Shown here: one piece after another, positions 6,937-14,115 of the stretch
Position numbering within the stretch: position 1 is the first letter of the stretch
Layout: the number at the start of each line of letters is the position of its first letter
Source of the DNA: DATARH01 sp035507475
GTDB taxonomy: Bacteria; Pseudomonadota; Alphaproteobacteria; ATCC43930; CGMCC-115725
DNA: 17,407 nucleotides
NCBI GenBank assembly: GCA_035507475.1
Contig: DATJOB010000124.1
Coordinates: 1-17,407, forward strand
Direction of reading: 5' to 3'
Program-made: the position numbers and the translations under genes
Notes under the pieces: model-generated
The model's database searches: none
Seen by the model: only the letters and a program-made list of their open reading frames with translations
Told to the model about the DNA's origin: nothing

Positions 6937-7800
6937 CTAGCGGGCCGGCCCGGTCTCGATCGGCGGCCCGTCGGGCAGTCCCCATTCGGCCCAGGAGCCG
7001 TCATAGACGGCGACCCGCTCGCGCCCGATCAGGTAGAGCGCGAAGGCGAGCGCGCAGGCCGTCACGCCGGAGCCGCAGCTGGTGACGATCGGCCGGGTCA
7101 GCGAAACGCCGGCTTCTTCGAACAGCGCCTTCAGCTCCTCGGCGCTCTTCAGCTGCCGGGTGATCGGGTCGGTGACCTGGTCGAACGGCACGTTGCGGCT
7201 TCCCGGGATATGGCCGCGCCGGCGACCCGGCCAGGTCTCCTCGGCCGTGGCGTCGAACCGGCCGGCGGAGCGGGCGTCGACCACCTGCTCCCAGCGGCTG
7301 GCGACATTGGCGAGCAGCGCGGCCTTGCTGCGCACCAGGTCGGGATCGAACCGCGCGGTGAACCGACGATTGGGGATCGCCGGGGCCGTGCTTTCCAGCG
7401 GCCGCTTTTCGATCTTCCACTTGGTCAGGCCGCCATCGAGCAGCGCCACGTTGTCGTGGCCGAACAGCCGCAGCAGCCACCAAGCGCGCCCGGCCGAGGA
7501 AAGACCGTGCGTGTCGTAGACGACGACGCGGTCGTAGCCGCCGATCCCGCGCTCGCGCATCTTCTCGGCGAAGCGCGCCGAGGTCGGCACCATGTGCGGC
7601 AGGCTGCCGCTGGGCTCGGCGACATCGTCGATGTCGAAGAACACCGCGCCCGGGATATGGCCGGCGTCGTAATCCTCGCGCGCGGTCGGGGTCACGCCCG
7701 GCTGCTTGTACGACGCGTCGACGACGCGCAGGTCGGCGTCTTCGAGGTGGTCGTGTAGCCACTCGGTCGTGACGAGCGCTTCGGGGTGGGTGTAGGGCAT
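6937..7800 (-). CDS. sseA: 3-mercaptopyruvate/thiosulfate sulfurtransferase (two rhodanese domains)
   Basis: This enzyme transfers sulfane sulfur from 3-mercaptopyruvate (or thiosulfate) to thiol or cyanide acceptors, in the cytoplasm. The 287-residue protein has two tandem rhodanese domains. The N-terminal domain (about 8-135) is inactive and includes DAGHIPGAVFFDIDD and the DGG-x-xKW block. The C-terminal domain (about 150-280) has RRGHIPGSRNVPF and the catalytic loop S-CGSGVTA with Cys242. The loop CGSGVTA is the mercaptopyruvate sulfurtransferase form; classical thiosulfate rhodaneses have CRKGVTA. Length and both motifs match SseA. It is the first gene of a leftward pair with the GNAT gene and is divergent from the nitroreductase, with 95 bases between start codons. 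Confidence 0.92.
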   Translation of the reverse strand: MPYTHPEALVTTEWLHDHLEDADLRVVDASYKQPGVTPTAREDYDAGHIPGAVFFDIDDVAEPSGSLPHMVPTSARFAEKMRERGIGGYDRVVVYDTHGLSSAGRAWWLLRLFGHDNVALLDGGLTKWKIEKRPLESTAPAIPNRRFTARFDPDLVRSKAALLANVASRWEQVVDARSAGRFDATAEETWPGRRRGHIPGSRNVPFDQVTDPITRQLKSAEELKALFEEAGVSLTRPIVTSCGSGVTACALAFALYLIGRERVAVYDGSWAEWGLPDGPPIETGPAR

Positions 7801-7814
7801 CGCGTATTCTCGGT

Positions 7815-7843
7815 TTGTCGGCTCGCGAGAAACTACTCTACAG
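7815..7843 (+). promoter_or_regulatory. Candidate sigma-70-type promoter for the nitroreductase
   Basis: TTGTCG at 7815-7820, a 17-base spacer, then CTACAG at 7838-7843, in the 95-base divergent region between sseA and the nitroreductase gene. It fits a housekeeping promoter of an alphaproteobacterium (TTG core, optimal spacing, CTA-type -10). The predicted transcript would start near 7850, about 45 bases before the start codon. Confidence 0.4.
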
Positions 7844-7883
7844 TCGGGGGCGACACCAAGGTCGAGCTACCGGCAAGCGCGCC

Positions 7884-7893
7884 GGAGGAGGGG
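7884..7893 (+). promoter_or_regulatory. Strong ribosome binding site fixing the nitroreductase start
   Basis: GGAGGAGGGG at 7884-7893 lies just before ATG 7896. It argues against the in-frame TTG at 7815, which falls on the candidate -35 element. Confidence 0.75.
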
Positions 7894-7895
7894 AC

Positions 7896-8546
7896 ATGCC
7901 GCACCACGTACCGCTGAGCCGCGACGTGTTCGACATCATGCATACCAACCGGGCGATGCGGCGGCTGAAGCCGGACCCGGTGCCGGACGAGTTGATCTTC
8001 CAGATCCTCAAGGCGGGCCAGGCGGCGGCCAGCGGCGGCAACACGCAGCGCTGGAAGTTCCTGGTGCTGAAGGACCCGGCGAAGAAGAAGGCGGTCCAGG
8101 TCTATTACAAGAAGCTGTTCGACGAGGTCGTCGGACCGCGCTACGCGGCGAGCGCGCCGCCGCCGGGCTCCAACCCGGACGCCTACAAGCGCCAGCACTC
8201 CGCCGTCGAGTACCTGACCGATCACTACCACGAGGCGCCGGTGTGGATCGTCGCCTGCCTCGAAGGCGAGAACCCCAACCGCACCGCCGGCTCTTCGATC
8301 TACCCGGCGGTGCAGAACATGCTGCTGGCGGCGCGCGCGCTCGGGCTCGGCTCGACGCTCACCACGCGGCACACCGGCTACGGCAAGGAATGCGACGCGG
8401 CGATGGGCATCCCGGCCGGCTACATGTCGTACGCGATCCTGCCGATCGGCTGGCCGATGGGCAATTTCGGGCCGCTCGGGCGCGGTCCGCTCGCCGAGGT
8501 CGTCTATCTCGACGATTGGGGCAAGCCCTATCCGGGCATCGACTAG
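7896..8546 (+). CDS. Nitroreductase-family FMN-dependent oxidoreductase
   Basis: Probable FMN-dependent NAD(P)H oxidoreductase of the nitroreductase fold; physiological substrate unknown. The chosen start gives 216 residues, normal for the family. Visible hallmarks are the N-terminal FMN-phosphate segment TNRAMRRLKPDPVP (about 18-31), the AASGGNTQRWKFLVLKD block (about 45-61), and YPAVQNMLLAARALGLGSTLTT (about 137-158), whose ALGLGS turn contacts FMN. A Pro-rich stretch near 88-94 (SAPPPGS) is a loop insertion. It shares a divergent promoter region with sseA. The CMD-family gene follows 100 bases downstream on the same strand, so a loose redox or aromatic-compound theme is possible but not shown. 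Confidence 0.88.
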   Translation: MPHHVPLSRDVFDIMHTNRAMRRLKPDPVPDELIFQILKAGQAAASGGNTQRWKFLVLKDPAKKKAVQVYYKKLFDEVVGPRYAASAPPPGSNPDAYKRQHSAVEYLTDHYHEAPVWIVACLEGENPNRTAGSSIYPAVQNMLLAARALGLGSTLTTRHTGYGKECDAAMGIPAGYMSYAILPIGWPMGNFGPLGRGPLAEVVYLDDWGKPYPGID

Positions 8547-8557
8547 CGCGGCGGATT

Positions 8558-8589
8558 GAAATTCGCAGCGCGCTCTAGTCGCGAATTTC
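8558..8589. repeat. Perfect 9-base inverted repeat upstream of the CMD-family gene
   Basis: GAAATTCGC (8558-8566) and GCGAATTTC (8581-8589) are perfect inverted copies separated by 14 bases; the spacer begins with the self-complementary AGCGCGCT. A third copy of the core, GCGAATT, occurs at 8604-8610. It lies in the 100-base gap between the nitroreductase and CMD genes. It could be a regulator operator for the CMD gene or a terminator-like hairpin after the nitroreductase. No T-run follows, which favours the operator reading slightly. Confidence 0.45.
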
Positions 8590-8646
8590 TGACGCCAGAT
8601 AGGGCGAATTCCGGATTCGGCACGTCAGCGTGGTGGGAGACAGGTC

Positions 8647-9195
8647 ATGCCGCGGGTAACGCCGATCACCGACAGAAGCGAGGTTCCCGCCGAGCATCAG
8701 CACGTCGCGGACGACGTGCTCGCCGTCTTCGGCCGCATCCGTGGGCCGTTCAGCATGCTGCTGCACAGCCCGGTGCTGGCCGAGCGAATGCTCGGCATCG
8801 TCAAGTTCAACCGCGACGGCTGCATGGTCGACGCGCGGCTGCGCTCGCACGCGATCCTCGCCGCGGTGCGCGAGCGCGAGTCGGCCTATGTCTGGTCGGC
8901 GCAGGTCGGCGCCGCGCGCCGTGCCGGGGTCGAGGATGAGACGATCGACCTGCTGCGCGCCAAGGGCGACCCCTCGATGCTGCCCGACGACGAGCGCGAC
9001 ATCGTCAACCTGACGCGCCAGCTGGTGCGCACCAACCGGGTCGACTACCCGGTCTTCAACCGGCTGGTCGAGAAATACGGCGTGCCGTGGATGGTCGAGC
9101 TGGTGACCATCGCGCATTATTTCCTGGTGCTGTCGGGGATCACCAACGCCTTCGAGGTGGCGGTGCCGCCGGACGGCGACCAACTGCCGGGCTGA
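8647..9195 (+). CDS. Carboxymuconolactone decarboxylase (CMD)/AhpD-like protein
   Basis: A 182-residue all-helical protein of the CMD/AhpD superfamily; function not assignable. Family features are LLHSPVLAERMLGI (about 38-51), LRSHAILAAVRERESAYVWSAQ (65-86), the following ARRAGVEDETIDLL, and the C-terminal repeat-like half with VELVTIAHYFLVLSGITNAFEV (150-171). Many homologues have E-x-x-x-x-W-x-x-H in the central helix; here the His position is Gln86. The redox CxxC of AhpD peroxidases is also missing, since the only Cys is C59. It may therefore bind a ligand, or act by another mechanism, rather than decarboxylate muconolactone or reduce peroxide. ATG 8647 follows GGGAGA at about 8635-8640. 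No pca or ahp gene is nearby. Confidence 0.82.
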   Translation: MPRVTPITDRSEVPAEHQHVADDVLAVFGRIRGPFSMLLHSPVLAERMLGIVKFNRDGCMVDARLRSHAILAAVRERESAYVWSAQVGAARRAGVEDETIDLLRAKGDPSMLPDDERDIVNLTRQLVRTNRVDYPVFNRLVEKYGVPWMVELVTIAHYFLVLSGITNAFEVAVPPDGDQLPG

Positions 9196-9226
9196 ACCGC
9201 GCCGCCCGGGGCCGGATAGCGCAGCC

Positions 9227-10444
9227 TCAGCGCTCGGCCGTAGGATCGCGCGTGAACAGATGCTGCGGCCGCGCGACGCCGCGCAGCGCGTAACGGCCGA
9301 CCGAGACCAGCACCGCGCGGTCGGGCTCGGCGCTTGCCGCGGCAAACGCCTCGGAGACGAGAAGCCTGCGATCCAGCGAGCGGCACATCGCCGCGATCCG
9401 GCTGACCTCGTTGACCGCCGGGCCGACGACGGTGAAGTCGAGCCGCTCCCGGCTGCCGATATTGCCGTAGAACACCTCGCCGAGATGGAGCCCGAGATAG
9501 ATCTCGGTGGTCGGCAGCCCGCCGTCGCCGCGGCGCGCGTTGAGCGCGGCGAGCTCGCGGCGCAGCGCCGCCTCCGCGGCGAGCGCGCTGGCGCAGGCCG
9601 CCTCGCTCGTCGGCGCGGCGAAGACCGCGAGGACGCCGTCGCCGATCAGCTTCAAGACGTCGCCGCCCTGCGCGTGGATCGCCGAGATCGCGGTCTCGGC
9701 GTAGTCGTTGAGGAACGGGATCAACTGCTGCGGCTCCGCCTGGTCGGCGATCCGCGTGAAGTCGCGCAGGTCGCTGAACCACAGCGCGGCGCTGATCGTC
9801 TCGGCGACGCCGCGGCGGATCAGGCCGCCGAGCACGCGCCGTCCCGCATCGCGGCCGAGATAGGTCTCGACGAGCGTTTCGGCGATCCGCGCCAGGGAAA
9901 CGCATTTCACCGCCAGCGCCAATTTGGGCATCAGCGCGACGAGCGCATCGATGTGCCGGTCCTCGAAGCCGTCGGGCCGATCGGTCACCCAATACGAGTA
10001 GACGCAATCCATCTCGCCGATCGCACCTTCTTCGGCAAAGCGATTGATCAGCGCCAGGTAGTCGGTCATGCCGTCGTTTTGGTGATCGACGAGGCCCGGA
10101 AACTCCGGCGTCTCGGACCTCGCCAGGCGGCGGCGCAGCCACGAGCTTCCGTCTTGCAGCATGCGGAAGAACGGGCTTGCCTGCCATGAGGTCGCGGCCA
10201 CGCCTTCATTCGTCGGCCCGTACTCGAGAAACTCGGGATCGCCGGTATCGTCATTCCGCCAACGAAAGACGCGGCCTTCGTGGATCGGATGCAGCGTATC
10301 GATGATCACCCCGGCGCGCGCGATCGGTAGCCCACCGTCGGCGGCGCGGCGGCAAAACCCACCGAGGATCGCGCTCTCGCTCTTGCCGGCGAGGCCGGCC
10401 TCGACGACCCAGGCGGTCAGCTCTGCGAGTGCCGCGGCGTTCAC
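9227..10444 (-). CDS. Class III adenylate cyclase with N-terminal sensor-like domain
   Basis: Predicted to make cAMP from ATP; no membrane segment, so cytoplasmic. The 405-residue protein has an N-terminal half of about 200 residues resembling a GAF-type sensor in pattern (weak call), then a class III catalytic domain (about 215-395). All catalytic positions are present: metal Asp225 in FSDLRDFT and Asp269 in LKLIGDG; adenine-selecting Lys266 and Asp336 (LDFTVVG); transition-state Asn345 and Arg349 (NEVSR). The Lys/Asp pair indicates adenylate rather than guanylate cyclase. The start is GTG at 10444 with a poor ribosome binding site, 7 bases after the nrdJ stop. It is probably co-transcribed with nrdJ and perhaps translationally coupled. 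Confidence 0.9.
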   Translation of the reverse strand: MNAAALAELTAWVVEAGLAGKSESAILGGFCRRAADGGLPIARAGVIIDTLHPIHEGRVFRWRNDDTGDPEFLEYGPTNEGVAATSWQASPFFRMLQDGSSWLRRRLARSETPEFPGLVDHQNDGMTDYLALINRFAEEGAIGEMDCVYSYWVTDRPDGFEDRHIDALVALMPKLALAVKCVSLARIAETLVETYLGRDAGRRVLGGLIRRGVAETISAALWFSDLRDFTRIADQAEPQQLIPFLNDYAETAISAIHAQGGDVLKLIGDGVLAVFAAPTSEAACASALAAEAALRRELAALNARRGDGGLPTTEIYLGLHLGEVFYGNIGSRERLDFTVVGPAVNEVSRIAAMCRSLDRRLLVSEAFAAASAEPDRAVLVSVGRYALRGVARPQHLFTRDPTAER

Positions 10445-10451
10445 CGCCGGC

Positions 10452-12806
10452 TCACCCGCATTTCGAATAGTCGCAGCTCGTGCACTGGTCGCAGTTCTCG
10501 CTGCGGATCAGCGCCGCCTCGCCGCATTTCGGGCATTGCCGCAGGCGCGGTCCGGGCAGGCGGCCGGCGGCCGGCGGCGCCAGGTTGACGACCTGCGCGA
10601 GCCGCTCCGCCTGGCTGCGGTCGCGCGACGGCAGGAAGCCGATCTCGATCATGTGACGCTCGATCACGTCGCCGATCGCCGCGAGCAGCGAGGGGACGTA
10701 GCGGCCCTCCATCCAGGCGCCGCCGCGCGGGTCGAACACCGCCTTCATCTCCTCGACGACGAACGACACGTCGCCACCGCGCCGGAACACCGCGCTGATC
10801 ATCCGGGTCAGCGCAACGGTCCAGGCGTAGTGCTCCATGTTCTTGGAATTGATGAAGATCTCGAACGGCCGCCGCCGCCCGTCCTGCACCACGTCGTTGA
10901 TCGTGATGTACATGGCGTGCTCGCTTTCCGGCCAGTTGATCTTGTAGGTCTGGCCGGGCAGCGCTTCGGGCCGCGACAGCGGCTGCGACATGTAGACGAC
11001 GCCGCCCGCCTCGTAGACGTCGGCGGGCTTGGCGGTCGGCGCGGGCGCCGGCAGCGGCAGCTCGACCTGCTGCGGCCGGCCCGCCGGCGCGGCCTCGGGC
11101 TTCGCCTCGAGCACGGCGCCGGTGACCTCGTTGGGCCGGTAGGTGGTGCAGCCCTTGCAGCCCATCGCATAGGCGCGGGCATAGATGTCCTTGAAGCTCT
11201 CGAACGGGATCTCGGCCGGCAGGTTGATGGTCTTCGAGATCGAGCTGTCGATGTGGCGCTGCACCGCCGCCTGCATCACCAGATGGTCCTCGGGCGCGAG
11301 ACCCTGCGCGTCGACGAAATAATCGGGCAGCGGCGCGCTCTCGCCGCGCAGCCGGCGGAACAGGCGGTAGGCGTAGTCGGTGACCTCCTCCTCGCGGCGC
11401 GTCCCGTCGGGCATCAGCATGCTGCGCGTGTAGCGATAGCTGAACACCGGCTCGATGCCCGAGGAGACGTTGTCGGCGAACAGCGAGATCGTGCCGGTCG
11501 GCGCCACCGAGGTCAGCAGCGCGTTGCGGATGCCGTGCTGGGCGATCGCCGCCTTGACCTCGTCGTCGAGCGCGGCGACCGTCTCGCCGGCGAGATATTT
11601 GTCGCGCTCGAAGAGCGGGAAGGCGCCCTTCTCGGCGGCAAGCCGGGAGGAGGCGAGATAGGCCTCGCGCTGGATCAGGCCGAGCCACGCCTCGGTCGCC
11701 GCGACCGCATCCGCCGCACCGTAGCGCAGGCCGCACATGATGAGCGCGTCGGCAAGCCCGGTGATGCCGAGCCCGATCCGCCGCTTCGCCTGCGCCTCCT
11801 CGCGCTGCCGCTCCAGCGGGAAGCGCGAGATGTCGATGACGTTGTCCATCATCCGGACCGCGTCCGGGATGACCGCGCCGAGCCGCGCCGTGTCGAGCCG
11901 CGCCTGCGCGGTGAACGGCGCCTCGACGAAGCGCGCCAGGTTCAACGAGCCGAGCAGGCAGGCGCCGTAAGGCGGCAGCGGCTGCTCGCCGCACGGATTG
12001 GTCGCGCGGATCTCCTCGCAGTAATAGAGCGGGTTACGCCGGTTGATCCGGTCGATGAAGATGACCCCCGGCTCGGCGTAGGCGTAGGTCGCGCGCATGA
12101 TCTTATCCCACAGCTCACGCGCCGGCAGGGTGCGGTGGACGGTGCCGTTGAAGACGAGCTGCCAGGCGGCGTCCTCCGCCACCGCCTTCATGAAGGCATC
12201 GGTGACCAGCACCGACAGGTTGAACATTCTGAGCCGTCCGGGCTCGCGCTTGGCCTCGACAAAGGCCTCGATGTCGGGGTGGTCGCAGCGCAAGGTCCCC
12301 ATCATCGCGCCGCGGCGGTAGCCGGCCGACATGATCGTTCGGCACATCGCGTCCCACACGTCCATGAACGAGAGCGGCCCCGAGGCGTCGGCGCCGACCC
12401 CCTTCACATAGGCGCCGCGCGGCCGCAGCGTCGAGAAGTCGTAGCCGATGCCGCCGCCCTGCTGCATGGTCAGCGCCGCCTCGCGCAGATGCGCGAAGAT
12501 GCCGCCCATGTCGTCGGGGACCTCGCCCATCACGAAGCAGTTGAAGAGCGTCACGTCGCGCGCGCTGCCGGCGCCGGCGACAACGCGCCCGGCGGGCAGG
12601 AACTTGAAATCGTCGATCGCGGCATAGAAGCGCTCGGTCCAGCGCTTCGGGTCGCCCTCGACGGCGGCCAGCGCCGCCGCGACCCGGCGCCACGTGTCAT
12701 CGATCGTCTTGTCGACCGGCTCGCGCAGCCCCGCCTCGTTGGCCGGCGCCTTGAGGCGGTACTTCATGTCCCAGATCTGCTGCGAGATCGAGGCGATGCT
12801 GACCAT
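10452..12806 (-). CDS. nrdJ: Class II (adenosylcobalamin-dependent) ribonucleoside-diphosphate reductase
   Basis: Reduces ribonucleotides to deoxyribonucleotides using a B12-derived radical, independent of oxygen. From ATG 12806 it is 784 residues. Key residues are the first disulfide Cys90 (LFNCFV), Asn270, radical Cys272 and Glu274 (NPCGE), and the partner Cys283 (GACLLGSLNL). The Cys272-Cys283 spacing of 11 equals that in characterised class II enzymes. PTGTISLFADN and GCKGCTTYRP follow. An Ala/Pro-rich linker lies near residues 595-625, followed by a C-terminal domain ending in a zinc-ribbon-like cysteine cluster (CPKC ... CDQCTSC ... KCG) that probably shuttles electrons. The start is chosen because IWDMKYR lies 10 residues in, as in homologues; the frame extends to 12866 with an unconvincing extension. 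I see no class I nrdAB and no cobalamin riboswitch upstream in this window. Confidence 0.95.
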   Translation of the reverse strand: MVSIASISQQIWDMKYRLKAPANEAGLREPVDKTIDDTWRRVAAALAAVEGDPKRWTERFYAAIDDFKFLPAGRVVAGAGSARDVTLFNCFVMGEVPDDMGGIFAHLREAALTMQQGGGIGYDFSTLRPRGAYVKGVGADASGPLSFMDVWDAMCRTIMSAGYRRGAMMGTLRCDHPDIEAFVEAKREPGRLRMFNLSVLVTDAFMKAVAEDAAWQLVFNGTVHRTLPARELWDKIMRATYAYAEPGVIFIDRINRRNPLYYCEEIRATNPCGEQPLPPYGACLLGSLNLARFVEAPFTAQARLDTARLGAVIPDAVRMMDNVIDISRFPLERQREEAQAKRRIGLGITGLADALIMCGLRYGAADAVAATEAWLGLIQREAYLASSRLAAEKGAFPLFERDKYLAGETVAALDDEVKAAIAQHGIRNALLTSVAPTGTISLFADNVSSGIEPVFSYRYTRSMLMPDGTRREEEVTDYAYRLFRRLRGESAPLPDYFVDAQGLAPEDHLVMQAAVQRHIDSSISKTINLPAEIPFESFKDIYARAYAMGCKGCTTYRPNEVTGAVLEAKPEAAPAGRPQQVELPLPAPAPTAKPADVYEAGGVVYMSQPLSRPEALPGQTYKINWPESEHAMYITINDVVQDGRRRPFEIFINSKNMEHYAWTVALTRMISAVFRRGGDVSFVVEEMKAVFDPRGGAWMEGRYVPSLLAAIGDVIERHMIEIGFLPSRDRSQAERLAQVVNLAPPAAGRLPGPRLRQCPKCGEAALIRSENCDQCTSCDYSKCG

Positions 12807-12834
12807 TTTGAGGGATTCCCGTTTACAGCAAGGC

Positions 12835-12866
12835 ATTGTACATCGTTCGTTCTTTTCACGCCACAA
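12835..12866 (-). promoter_or_regulatory. Candidate nrdJ promoter
   Basis: On the minus strand TACAAT (complement of 12835-12840) is a near-consensus -10. It sits in the least GC-rich stretch of the neighbourhood, about 30 bases before the nrdJ ATG. The only TTG-type -35 (TTGTGG, complement of 12861-12866) is 20 bases away, too far for a standard promoter, so the -35 is unclear. A short GAACGAACGA direct repeat lies between them. I see no clear NrdR box. Confidence 0.35.
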
Positions 12867-12931
12867 TACGCACCATGAGAACCGCTGGACGAGTGCTTGC
12901 GTCCCGACTTGGCCGCGCTAATCTCCGCGAT

Positions 12932-13396
12932 ATGGAGCGGGCCGAGACGACGCTGCACGACGACGATTTCTACGCCTGGACGCAGCAGCAGGCGGCGGTC
13001 CTGCGCGGCCTGCCGGCGACCAGCAACCAGCTCGACGCCGAGCTTGTCGCCGAGGAGATCGAGGATTTGGGACGTAGCGAGGTCCGCGCCGCGCAGTCGC
13101 TCTGCGAGCACATCATCGAGCATTTTCTGAAGCTGGAGTACGGCGGCTTGACGGAGCCAACGGGGCATTGGCGTCGCGAGATCATCGAGTGGCGCCTGCA
13201 GCTCGAAAAGACCTTGACCCGCAGCATCACAGCGAAGCTCGATCTGCCCGATCGCTACCATGCCGCGCTGCGCTTGCTCCGCGGGCAGGAGCCGGAAATC
13301 CCTGGGCTGATCGAGCAGCTTCCTGCCGAATGCCCTTATTCGCTCGAGCAGATCGTCGGCAGCGGCGACGCCGACTGGTTTCCCGATAGCCGCTGA
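12932..13396 (+). CDS. DUF29 family protein
   Basis: A 154-residue protein of the DUF29 family, common in alphaproteobacteria and cyanobacteria and of unknown function. Recognisable blocks are DDDFYAWTQQQAAVLRG (about 10-26), LVAEEIEDLGRSEVRAAQS (about 38-56), a helical middle with HIIEHFLKLEYG and WRREIIEWRLQLEK, and the C-terminal LPAECPYSLEQIV. It is helix-rich and cytoplasmic, with no membrane segment. ATG 12932 is chosen because the family starts about here, but it has no clear ribosome binding site. In-frame ATGs at 12875 and 12836 would add Arg-rich residues that overlap the divergent nrdJ promoter. The last 61 bases overlap the end of the opposing plsC gene. Confidence 0.85.
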   Translation: MERAETTLHDDDFYAWTQQQAAVLRGLPATSNQLDAELVAEEIEDLGRSEVRAAQSLCEHIIEHFLKLEYGGLTEPTGHWRREIIEWRLQLEKTLTRSITAKLDLPDRYHAALRLLRGQEPEIPGLIEQLPAECPYSLEQIVGSGDADWFPDSR

Positions 13397-14115
13397 ACGC
13401 CTTCGCGCTCCAGCGCCGCGGTCGCGGTTTCGATCCGCGCTTCGAGCGCCGCCATGACCTCGCGGCGCGGCAGGCCCGGCGGGATCGGGTCGAGAAATTC
13501 GAGCACCATGCGGCCCGGCCGCTTGCGGAACGCGCGGCGGCCCCAATAGAGCCCGGAATTGACCGCCGCCGGCACCAGCGGCACACCGAGCTCGCGGTAA
13601 AGCGCTGCGATCCCCGGCTGATAAGGCACCCGGCTCGCCGGCAGCCCCGGCGCGGTGCGCGTGCCCTGCGGGAAGATCACCACCGGCCGCCCCATCGCCA
13701 CCGCGCGCCGCGCATCGGCCACCATCCGGCGCAGCGCGCCGGCGCCGCCCTTGCGGTCGATGAAGATCGAGCCGGCGCGGGCCGCGTACCAGCCGTAGAA
13801 CGGAACGTGCCGGAGCTCGCGCTTGATGACGACAGCCGGATCGCCGAGCAAGGGCGGCAGGATCAGCGTGTCCCACATCGACTGATGCTTCATCGCGATC
13901 AGGCAGCCGCCGGCGGGGATATTGTCGCGGCCGCGAACCTCGCCGTCGAGCCCGACGATCGCCTTCAGCGCCACCAGCACCGCCTGCGCCCAGAACCGGC
14001 CGAACCGCATCGCGGTGCGCCGCGGGGTCAGGAGAAACGGCAGCCCGGCGATGCCGAACAGCAGGGTTCCGAGCCAGAAGACGATGTTGAACAGAAGCGC
14101 GCGGAGCAGGGTCAT
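13336..14115 (-). CDS. plsC: 1-acyl-sn-glycerol-3-phosphate acyltransferase
   Basis: Acylates lysophosphatidic acid to phosphatidic acid at the inner membrane, the second acylation of phospholipid synthesis. It is 259 residues from ATG 14115. An N-terminal membrane segment lies at about 5-30 (LLFNIVFWLGTLLFGIAGLPF). The catalytic H-x4-D is H77-QSMW-D82. The glycerol-phosphate-binding motif is FPQGTRT (148-154), with Gln replacing the usual Glu, a variant common in this family. VPLVPAAVNSG follows. The start overlaps the stop of the YdcF-like gene as ATGA, making plsC the last gene of the ftsE operon. The 3' end, about the last 20 codons, runs antisense into the DUF29 gene. An apparent 501-residue extension upstream in this frame is Arg-rich shadow of the YdcF gene. 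Confidence 0.93.
   Translation of the reverse strand: MTLLRALLFNIVFWLGTLLFGIAGLPFLLTPRRTAMRFGRFWAQAVLVALKAIVGLDGEVRGRDNIPAGGCLIAMKHQSMWDTLILPPLLGDPAVVIKRELRHVPFYGWYAARAGSIFIDRKGGAGALRRMVADARRAVAMGRPVVIFPQGTRTAPGLPASRVPYQPGIAALYRELGVPLVPAAVNSGLYWGRRAFRKRPGRMVLEFLDPIPPGLPRREVMAALEARIETATAALEREGVQRLSGNQSASPLPTICSSE

Noticed and set aside
6496..7758. A 420-codon + strand open frame.
   Set aside because: It is antisense to intact GNAT and sseA genes and has no domain signal.
10161..12878. A 905-codon open frame on the + strand opposite nrdJ.
   Set aside because: It is Arg/Asp/His-rich with no recognisable domain and lies wholly antisense to an intact nrdJ and part of the cyclase; a by-product of GC-rich codon use.
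12807..12931. Searched for a cobalamin riboswitch or NrdR box upstream of nrdJ.
   Set aside because: No B12-box-like conserved segment and no convincing NrdR palindrome were seen; the 125-base gap is also short for a full cobalamin riboswitch.
13671..13691. The Glu-to-Gln change in the PlsC FPEGTR motif as a sign of inactivation.
   Set aside because: FPQGTR is a common natural form in this acyltransferase family, and the HxxxxD catalytic pair is intact.
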